Source of the DNA: VXYK01 sp965221585
GTDB taxonomy: Bacteria > Actinomycetota > Acidimicrobiia > Acidimicrobiales > Aldehydirespiratoraceae
DNA: 64,000 bases
Direction of reading: 5' to 3'
Assembly: GCA_965221585.1 (NCBI GenBank)
Contig: OZ244898.1
Span: forward strand, 1,674,001 to 1,738,000
Part shown: positions 57,915 through 64,000 of the stretch, piece by piece
Layout of the letters: each line of letters starts with the position of its first letter
Numbering within the stretch: the first letter of the stretch is position 1
The notes under the pieces: model-generated
Told to the model about the DNA's origin: nothing
Database searches by the model: none
The model's input: the letters and a program-made list of their open reading frames with translations, nothing else
Position numbers and translations under genes: made by a program

Positions 57915-60038
57915 TCAGCTCTGAGCTTTGAAGCGTCGCAGGCGCATGCTGTTGCTGACCACGAACAACGACGACAGCCCCATCGCTGCGGCTGCGATCA
58001 TGGGGTTCAGCACACCTGAGGCCGCCAGCGGGATGGCTGCCGTGTTGTAGGCGAAGGCCCAGAACAGGTTTCCCTTGATCGTGCTGAGTGTTCTGCGGGA
58101 CAACGACACTGCGTCTGCGACGGCGACAAGGTCTCCTCTCAGCACGGTGAGGTCGGAGGCTTCCATGGCGATGTCGGTTCCGCTGCCCATGGCGATGCCG
58201 ACATCGGCCTGAGCCAGTGCCGGTGCGTCGTTGATGCCGTCGCCGACCATGGCGACTCGATGCCCCGCTTCTTGCAGTCGGGCGATCTCGGCGGCTTTGG
58301 CGTCGGGGAACATTGCAGCCCGCACCCGCTCGATTCCAACGGCGGCGGCGACACTTCGGGCCGTGCGTTCGTTGTCGCCGGTCAGCAGCACGACGTCGAG
58401 GTCCTGTTGGCGGAGCGCGGCGACCGCTTCCGGCGACGACGGCTTGATCTGGTCCGCGACCACCAGTGCTGCTCGGGCGACTGGTCCGCGACCCACGAAG
58501 ACGACGGTTCGGCCCTGCGCTTCGGCCTCGCCTGCAAGCCTTTCGACCTCGGAGCCGACCTCGCTGAACAGGTCCCGTCGACCGACGACAACGGTGGTTC
58601 CTTCGACCGAGCCGACGACACCGAATCCGGGTCGGTTCTCGAAGTCGGTCACTGAGCGGTCAGCTTGGGACGCTTCGGCAATCGCCACAGCGATGGGGTG
58701 CTCGGAGCGTGATTCGAGGGCCGCGGCGAGAGCCAGCAGTTCCTCGCCGTCGTCGCCGGGAGCGATGACTTCGAGCAGTTCCATACGGCCGTGGGTGACT
58801 GTGCCGGTCTTGTCGAGCACGACGGTGTCGAGTCGCCGGCTGTCCTCGAGCACCTCGGCTCCTTTGATGATGATTCCCAGCTGTGCTCCGCGACCGGTTC
58901 CGACGAGGATGGCCAACGGGGTGGCGAGACCGAGAGCGCAGGGGCAGGCGATGATCAGCACCGCTACCGCGGCCGTGAACGCGTCGGTTCCGGAGTCTGC
59001 CAGGACCAGCCAACCGAGCAGCGTGGCCGACGCTATGGCTATTGCGACGGGCACAAAGATCCCCGCCACACGATCGGCCAGTCGCTGGATCTGGGCACGG
59101 CTGCCCTGCGCCTCGTCGACGAGGCGAATTATCTGGGCCAATGCTGTGTCGGCGCCGACCCGGGTGGCCTCGATCAGCAGTGAGCCGTTGGAGTTGACTG
59201 TGGCACCGATGACTTCGTCGCCGGGTCTTACCTCGACCGGTACGGGTTCGCCGGTGACCATGGACGCGTCGACGGCCGAGTGCCCTTCGACCACCACGCC
59301 GTCGGTGGCGATCTTCTCTCCGGGCCGCACCCGGAATCGCATCCCGACGGCCAGGTCGTCGATGGCGGTCTCTGTGCCGTCTTCGAGCAGGGCGGTGCGG
59401 GCGCCCAGATCCGCGAGGGATCGGATCGCCTCTCCGGACCGGCGCGTGGCACGGACCTCGAGCCATTTTCCCAGCAGGATCAGGGTGATGATCACCGCGC
59501 TCGTCTCGAAGTAGACCTCTGCGTCAACATCGGCCAGCAGCACCACCGCCGACCATGTCCAGGCCGCCAGGGTGCCGAGGGAGACCAGCGTGTCCATGGT
59601 GAGTTGTCGATGTCGCAAGTTGGCGACGGCGACACGGTGGAACCGCCAGCCCGACCAGTAGACGACCGGTGTGGCCAGCATCAACCCGACCCACTCCCAC
59701 CCGTCGAAGCGCAACGGACGGATCATCGAGATCGCTGCGAGGACGACCGTGAGCACCGCGGCGAGTCGAAACCGACCCCACAGGTCGGCTTGACGGGTTG
59801 CCTCGGCTGCGTCCCGGTCCATCTGGAGCGGAGCGCCGTATCCGAGCGACTCGATGGTGGTTCGGAAGTCATCGACACCGACGGCGTCGTTGTGGAACAC
59901 CGTGGCCTTGCTGGTGGTGAAGTTCACCTGGGCCGATGCAACGCCTTCGAGGCGGCTCAGGCTCTGTTCGATCGAAGCCGCGCAGGCCGAACAGGTCATG
60001 CCATCAACCGCAAGTTCCGAGCGAACTTCGGTTTCCAT
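57915..60038 (-). CDS. copA: Copper-translocating P1B-type ATPase
   Basis: Exports Cu(I) from the cytoplasm using ATP. One N-terminal metal-binding domain carries MTCSAC (Cys16, Cys19). Membrane helices flank the actuator (TGEPVPVEV), the metal site CPC is at 365-367 in ACPCALG, the phosphorylated Asp409 is in DKTGT, and the nucleotide domain has SEHPIA and GDGINDAPAL. 707 residues, eight predicted helices, normal for CopA. No CsoR repressor or CopZ chaperone lies nearby. It shares a palindromic -10 element with selO. Confidence 0.95.
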   Translation of the reverse strand: METEVRSELAVDGMTCSACAASIEQSLSRLEGVASAQVNFTTSKATVFHNDAVGVDDFRTTIESLGYGAPLQMDRDAAEATRQADLWGRFRLAAVLTVVLAAISMIRPLRFDGWEWVGLMLATPVVYWSGWRFHRVAVANLRHRQLTMDTLVSLGTLAAWTWSAVVLLADVDAEVYFETSAVIITLILLGKWLEVRATRRSGEAIRSLADLGARTALLEDGTETAIDDLAVGMRFRVRPGEKIATDGVVVEGHSAVDASMVTGEPVPVEVRPGDEVIGATVNSNGSLLIEATRVGADTALAQIIRLVDEAQGSRAQIQRLADRVAGIFVPVAIAIASATLLGWLVLADSGTDAFTAAVAVLIIACPCALGLATPLAILVGTGRGAQLGIIIKGAEVLEDSRRLDTVVLDKTGTVTHGRMELLEVIAPGDDGEELLALAAALESRSEHPIAVAIAEASQADRSVTDFENRPGFGVVGSVEGTTVVVGRRDLFSEVGSEVERLAGEAEAQGRTVVFVGRGPVARAALVVADQIKPSSPEAVAALRQQDLDVVLLTGDNERTARSVAAAVGIERVRAAMFPDAKAAEIARLQEAGHRVAMVGDGINDAPALAQADVGIAMGSGTDIAMEASDLTVLRGDLVAVADAVSLSRRTLSTIKGNLFWAFAYNTAAIPLAASGVLNPMIAAAAMGLSSLFVVSNSMRLRRFKAQS

Positions 60039-60044
60039 AACCCC

Positions 60045-60054
60045 AGCCTAGGCT
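60045..60054. promoter_or_regulatory. Symmetric bidirectional -10 element between copA and selO
   Basis: AGCCTAGGCT is a perfect palindrome. Plus-strand TAGGCT (60049-60054) ends 8 nt before the selO ATG; minus-strand TAGGCT (60050-60045) ends 6 nt before the copA ATG. Only 24 nt separate the two start codons and neither has a Shine-Dalgarno, so both transcripts appear leaderless. Confidence 0.6.
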
Positions 60055-60062
60055 TGAGGTTG

Positions 60063-61676
60063 ATGACCGTGACGCGACTTGCTGATCTTGTCTGGGACAA
60101 CTCGTTCACCCGCGAGCTTCCGGCCGACCCGGACACCATCAACCGTGTGCGTCAAGTACATGGGTCGGCCTACTCGCGGGTTATGCCGACCGCGACCGAG
60201 GCGCCGACGCTGATCGCTGCCTCAGCTGAGATGCTGGAGATCCTCGGTCTGGATGCCGGCATCGGCGATGACAAGTGGTTCGTGCGCGAGATGACCGGCA
60301 ACGCGATCGTCGCCGGAACGGACCCTCACGCGATGTGTTACGGAGGTCACCAGTTCGGCAACTGGGCCGGTCAACTGGGTGACGGCAGGGCAATCAATCT
60401 GGGCGAGGTCCTCACCGAGTCCGACGGCCGTCAGACGCTGCAGCTAAAGGGCGCGGGTCCCACTCCGTATTCCCGCACCGCTGACGGTCTGGCGGTGCTG
60501 CGCTCGTCGATTCGCGAGTTCCTCTGCAGCGAGGCGATGCATCATCTGGGTGTGCCGACGACGCGGGCGTTGAGCGTGGCTCTGAGCGGCGACAAGGTCA
60601 TGCGTGACATGTTCTATGACGGTCGCCCGGCTCTCGAGCAAGGTGCCGTGGTGTGCCGAGTCGCTCCTTCGTTCATCCGCTTCGGGAACTTCGAGATCTT
60701 CGCGGCGCGCGGCGACATCGACAACCTTCGCCGGCTCGCCGACTACACGATCCGCACCCACTTCGCTGAACTCGTTGACTCGCCGAAAGGTCCTGTCTCC
60801 AAGGACGTCTATGTGGACTGGCTCGCCGAGGTCGCTCAACGCACCGCGGACATGATCGTGGACTGGCAGAGAGTCGGTTTCGTCCACGGAGTGATGAACA
60901 CCGACAACATGTCGATTCACGGGCTCACCATCGACTACGGGCCGTACGGATGGCTCGAGGACTACGACCCCGGCTGGACCCCCAACACCACCGATGCGTC
61001 GATGAAGCGCTACCGCTTCGGTGCCCAGCCCCACATCGCGAGCTGGAACCTCGAACGGTTGGCGAACGCCATCTACCCGCTGGTCGAGGAGGTCGAGCCG
61101 CTGTCCGATGCGCTCAATTCCTACGTCACCCGTTTCAATGAGCGCTGGCCGCAGATGATGGCCGACAAGCTCGGCATCGTCGATTTCGATCCTGAGACCG
61201 ACCAGTCGCTGATCGAGGGACTCCTCGAGTTGCTGGTCCGGGCCGAGACCGACATGACCTTGTTCTTCCGGGGCCTCGCCGATGTCGACACCGCCTCGGC
61301 CACGATCGACGACGATGAGTTGATCGCGCCGTTGCTGGACTCCTACTACGTGGCCGACCAGTTGAGCGGCGACCACCGCGCGAACACGATCGCCTGGCTG
61401 CGCCGCTACCGCGAGCGGGTCGCTGCGGGCGGCCGGCCCGATGAGCAGCGTCGACGGGCCATGAACTCTGTGAACCCCATGTACGTGCTGCGCAACTATC
61501 TGGCGCAGTTGGCGATCGACGACGCAGACCAGGGCGACTTTGCGCTGACCAACGAACTGCTTGATGTGCTGCGCAATCCGTACGACGAGCAGAGCGGGCA
61601 CGAGCGCTTCGCGGCCAAGCGCCCCGACTGGGCTCGCACCCGCCCGGGCTGTTCAATGCTCAGCTGCTCGAGTTGA
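60063..61676 (+). CDS. selO: SelO/YdiU family protein adenylyltransferase
   Basis: Pseudokinase-fold enzyme that AMPylates protein Ser/Thr/Tyr residues, linked to redox stress. YGGHQFGNWAGQLGDGRAIN is the glycine-rich loop; QLKGAGPTPYSRTADGLAVL, then RVAPSFIRFGNFE, HGVMNTDNMSIHGLTIDYGP (catalytic and metal-binding Asp/Asn) follow. The C-terminus DWARTRPGCSMLSCSS is the natural family end: in eukaryotic SelO the penultimate region holds Sec, here it is Cys. ATG 60063 gives 537 residues, slightly longer than E. coli YdiU. Divergent from copA. Confidence 0.94.
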   Translation: MTVTRLADLVWDNSFTRELPADPDTINRVRQVHGSAYSRVMPTATEAPTLIAASAEMLEILGLDAGIGDDKWFVREMTGNAIVAGTDPHAMCYGGHQFGNWAGQLGDGRAINLGEVLTESDGRQTLQLKGAGPTPYSRTADGLAVLRSSIREFLCSEAMHHLGVPTTRALSVALSGDKVMRDMFYDGRPALEQGAVVCRVAPSFIRFGNFEIFAARGDIDNLRRLADYTIRTHFAELVDSPKGPVSKDVYVDWLAEVAQRTADMIVDWQRVGFVHGVMNTDNMSIHGLTIDYGPYGWLEDYDPGWTPNTTDASMKRYRFGAQPHIASWNLERLANAIYPLVEEVEPLSDALNSYVTRFNERWPQMMADKLGIVDFDPETDQSLIEGLLELLVRAETDMTLFFRGLADVDTASATIDDDELIAPLLDSYYVADQLSGDHRANTIAWLRRYRERVAAGGRPDEQRRRAMNSVNPMYVLRNYLAQLAIDDADQGDFALTNELLDVLRNPYDEQSGHERFAAKRPDWARTRPGCSMLSCSS

Positions 61677-61717
61677 TCCGGGCCGAGTCGCTTGTGAACG
61701 TGATCTGCGGTCGCCGG

Positions 61718-61723
61718 TAGCCT
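61718..61723 (+). promoter_or_regulatory. -10 element of the GT4 glycosyltransferase
   Basis: TAGCCT ends 7 nt before GTG 61731; no Shine-Dalgarno. Confidence 0.5.
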
Positions 61724-61730
61724 CGCTGTT

Positions 61731-62819
61731 GTGCGCATCGCCTACGTAGGTCCCGTGCCGCCCCATCGAGGGGGCATCGCCCAGCATGGACAACGGACCG
61801 TCGAGGCGTTGCGCGCCTGCGGCCACACCGTCGATGTGGTCTCCTGGCTGGCTCTTTACCCGCGGCTGCTGGTGAAGCACAAACAGCCGCGGATCTCCGT
61901 AGCCGACCGTGAGCAGGCCCGCTTCTGTCTGCAATGGTGGAACCCGCTGAGCTGGATCTCCGCGGGCAGGTCGCTGCGAAACACCGATCTCATCGTGGTG
62001 AGTTGGGCAACGCCGGTTCACGCCGTTCCCCTGCGGGTGCTGGTCGGCGCCAGCGGCGGTGCCTGCGCGGTGGCGATGCTCCACAATCCCGAGCCGCATG
62101 AGCCGATGCCGTTCTCGCGGGTGCTGCTCAAGGTCCTGCTGCGGCGGATGCGTGGTGTGGTGGTCCACAGCGAGACGGTCGCCGACCGGGTGCGGGAGCT
62201 CACCGGAGTCACCTCGGTGGAGGTCACGGCCCATCCGCCCAACTTGAGGGTCGGCCACGCTCCATTGCCCCCGACGCCGCCGCTCCGCTTGCTCATGCTG
62301 GGGTTCGTGCGCCCCTACAAGGGTGTCGATCTGGCTTTCGACGCGGTCGCTCTCGGCGTTGGTCGCGGGGCCGAGTTCGAGCTGACGGTCGCTGGGGATT
62401 TCTGGGAGCCTCCGGAACCTCTGTTCGCGGAGCTCTCGGCCCGGGGGCTCAACAATGTGGTGACTCTGCGGCCCGGCTACGTCCCTGACGATGACTTGGA
62501 CGAGATGCTCGCCGCTCATCACCTGTTGATCGCCCCCTATCGATCGGCGACCGTGTCGGGCCTCGTTCCCTTGGCCTTCTCGGCTGGTCGCCCCGTGGTC
62601 GCGACCCCCGTCGGTGGGCTCCCCGAGGCGGTTGTCGACGGGGTCAACGGCACCGTCTCTGCAGCGGTGGACGCCGAGTCGTTCCTGGACGCCATCGAGA
62701 GGGCGGCCGCTGATCTCGACGCGCTCGCCAGCAATGCCACCGAATATGCGGGCGACTGGCTAGACGTGGCGCAAGCCCTGCTCACGGCCGCCGGACAGGA
62801 CCCTGAAGCACAGGGTTGA
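61731..62819 (+). CDS. Family-4 glycosyltransferase
   Basis: GT-B retaining glycosyltransferase of 362 residues. The N-terminal half has IAYVGPVPPHRGGIAQHGQR, typical of the acceptor-binding loop; the C-terminal half has LLMLGFVRPYKGVDLAFDAV, LAAHHLLIAPYRSATVSGLV and PLAFSAGRPVVATPVGGLPE, the nucleotide-sugar-binding region with the E-x7-E-like motif area. Starts with GTG 61731. Donor and acceptor cannot be assigned. It is convergent with the last gene, their stop codons lying in a small inverted repeat. Confidence 0.9.
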   Translation: MRIAYVGPVPPHRGGIAQHGQRTVEALRACGHTVDVVSWLALYPRLLVKHKQPRISVADREQARFCLQWWNPLSWISAGRSLRNTDLIVVSWATPVHAVPLRVLVGASGGACAVAMLHNPEPHEPMPFSRVLLKVLLRRMRGVVVHSETVADRVRELTGVTSVEVTAHPPNLRVGHAPLPPTPPLRLLMLGFVRPYKGVDLAFDAVALGVGRGAEFELTVAGDFWEPPEPLFAELSARGLNNVVTLRPGYVPDDDLDEMLAAHHLLIAPYRSATVSGLVPLAFSAGRPVVATPVGGLPEAVVDGVNGTVSAAVDAESFLDAIERAAADLDALASNATEYAGDWLDVAQALLTAAGQDPEAQG

Positions 62820-62831
62820 CCGGTTTGGTCA
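62817..62831. repeat. Short inverted repeat pairing two convergent stop codons
   Basis: TGACC-GGTTT-GGTCA; the outer TGA and TCA are the stop codons of the two convergent genes. Too short to be a confident terminator and no T-tract follows. Confidence 0.5.
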
Positions 62832-64000
62832 GCCGCTCAAGACCAACACGCTGAGGCGCCCCAGCTCAAACTCCTCAGCAACGCCCGTGACGGTGGGCTC
62901 ACCGAGACGCACCGAGTAGCTGGAGTCGACAAGCACGATGTCGGTGTCGTCGGCACTCACGGGATCGTCGCCGGGCGCCAGGTTCCATCCCGAGAGGTAG
63001 TGCGACGCAATATGCAGCGGTCCGAACAGTTCGATGCGGGTGTCGGAGTCGAAGCCGCGTTCGTCGAGCTCTGACTCGAGCGCGGCGTAGTCCTGTGGTT
63101 CCAGCGTTGCCAGTCGCAGCAACGAGACCGCCCCGGCGACCACCAGCACAGCCACACTGGCCACACCCACGACGCGCCAGAACCTCGGTACCGCGCCGAA
63201 CACCGAGGTCACCCCCGCCGCCAGCAGGAGCACGAGAGGGGGCCATACGACGAAACGGTAATGACGTATCTCCACCGGAAGGAGCGACAGGCACAGGTAG
63301 ATTCCCGCGACCGCCAACAGGCAGAAGACGACAGGCCGGCGTCTTCGGGGATCAGCGAACGCCAGGCAGATCAACCCCACCGTCGCTGCCACCAGCCAGG
63401 GTCCCTCCGCGTCGAAGTGGTACCAGAGCTCGGTGTACCAGGGGGGATGCAGTGTCGACTCCCCCCGTACGAACACCAGGTGACCGGCTTCGGCATGGTC
63501 TCGTTGAAACTCGATCATCGACGAGATTGCATCGTCGGCGTCACGCCCGAACGGCGCATAGGTCACCAGGAAGGTGGCGACCGAGACCACACCGGCCACC
63601 AACAGGCGGGTGACTATTCGCAGTCGATGAACGGCGAGCAGGAACACCACTATCGGGGCAGCGACGAAGACTCCGGAGAGTTTCGATCCGGTGGCCAATC
63701 CGATCGCGATCCCGAGTCCGATCGCGTCGGGCCATCCGACGCGTCGGCTGAGACGCCACCCGAACCACAATGCCAGCAGCATGAACATCGCCGTGACCGG
63801 CTCAAGGTAGGCGAAGCGTTCCAGTCGATCGCCCGGTGTGCCCGCTTCGATCGAGCCGATGGAGCGGGGCAGGGCCACCCACAATGCGGCCGCGACAACG
63901 CCTGTGACAGGACCCAGCATGGCGGTGCCCAAACGCCAGAGCACCAACGCGATCACCACCGACGCAAGCGCGGACACGACACGGGCGGCGGTGACTCCGT
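62829..64000 (-). CDS. Family-39-like membrane glycosyltransferase, N-terminus outside window
   Basis: Multi-pass membrane protein of the dolichyl-phosphate-mannose/ArnT (GT39/PMT_2) kind, which moves a sugar from a polyprenyl-phosphate donor on the outer face of the membrane. About nine hydrophobic segments are visible, with GTPGDRLERFAYLEPVTAMF and GIAIGLATGSKLSGVFVAAP in the loops; the long soluble C-terminal part follows LRLATLEPQDYAALESEL. The frame is still open at base 64000 (GVTAARVV upstream of the GTG at 63977), so the first helices and catalytic loop lie beyond the window; the internal GTG is not the real start. Confidence 0.82.
   Translation of the reverse strand, partial: GVTAARVVSALASVVIALVLWRLGTAMLGPVTGVVAAALWVALPRSIGSIEAGTPGDRLERFAYLEPVTAMFMLLALWFGWRLSRRVGWPDAIGLGIAIGLATGSKLSGVFVAAPIVVFLLAVHRLRIVTRLLVAGVVSVATFLVTYAPFGRDADDAISSMIEFQRDHAEAGHLVFVRGESTLHPPWYTELWYHFDAEGPWLVAATVGLICLAFADPRRRRPVVFCLLAVAGIYLCLSLLPVEIRHYRFVVWPPLVLLLAAGVTSVFGAVPRFWRVVGVASVAVLVVAGAVSLLRLATLEPQDYAALESELDERGFDSDTRIELFGPLHIASHYLSGWNLAPGDDPVSADDTDIVLVDSSYSVRLGEPTVTGVAEEFELGRLSVLVLSG

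Noticed and set aside
61620..61676. selO C-terminus (GCSMLSCSS) looking like a frameshifted or truncated end
   Set aside because: The Cys-Ser-Ser end is the normal SelO terminus, the Cys counterpart of the eukaryotic Sec motif.

Overview
The window is high-GC and almost fully coding, with no gene-free stretch above about 210 bases. I saw no rRNA, tRNA, CRISPR array, insertion sequence or integrase. It looks like a chromosomal segment of an actinobacterium, most plausibly class Acidimicrobiia (the class is an inference). Supporting signs are a mycothione reductase (mycothiol redox), F420/FMN luciferase-like monooxygenases, and the actinobacterial block pgsA-gcvH-garA-ftsR-BFN-merR, which is syntenic with Rv1822/Rv1826-Rv1830 of Mycobacterium tuberculosis. 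Many upstream regions carry a TANNNT -10 hexamer only 6-9 nt before the start codon, which fits widespread leaderless transcription. Both end genes run off the window.

Layout. 1-10.4 kb: metabolism (fused 2-oxoacid ferredoxin oxidoreductase, mycothione reductase, acyl-CoA synthetase, glpD, aroC, LLM monooxygenase). 10.4-15.1 kb, minus strand: gcvT, merR, bifunctional nuclease, ftsR with a histone-H1-like linker, a zinc-ribbon GarA, gcvH, pgsA. 15.2-29.3 kb: HIT protein, a membrane protein, maf-dus, nitronate monooxygenase/ABC ATPase/cobO, a selenocysteine-containing SelD, AIM24-like protein, MFS, and acyl-CoA/amidohydrolase catabolic genes. 29.4-42.2 kb: a cell-surface polysaccharide locus with a Wzm/Wzt-type exporter, CsaB-like pyruvyl transferase, glycosyltransferase, a large SpoIID-SLH wall protein, a lipid-flippase-like membrane protein, dTDP-rhamnose genes rfbDBCA and a polysaccharide flippase. 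42.3-45 kb: rhodanese-ThiF sulfur/cofactor activator, sirtuin, and a conserved actinobacterial hypothetical. 45.1-55.1 kb: a 3226-residue polyketide synthase and a free acyl carrier protein. 55.1-64 kb: leucyl aminopeptidase, LLM oxidoreductase, copper ATPase, SelO and two glycosyltransferases.

Most notable points. (1) selD is read through an in-frame TGA as selenocysteine and is followed by a SECIS-like hairpin, so conventional ORF calling loses its first 26 residues. (2) The PKS has a fungal-HR-PKS-like order KS-AT-DH-MT-ER-KR-ACP, followed by a second KS whose AT core is cleanly missing while both AT-flanking linkers remain; a separate ACP gene lies directly downstream. (3) Several divergent gene pairs share one symmetric -10 element (AGCGTACGCT, AGCCTAGGCT). 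(4) Two genes appear to start at ATC codons. (5) CsaB and an SLH-domain protein lie close together, as expected for pyruvylated-polysaccharide anchoring of wall proteins.
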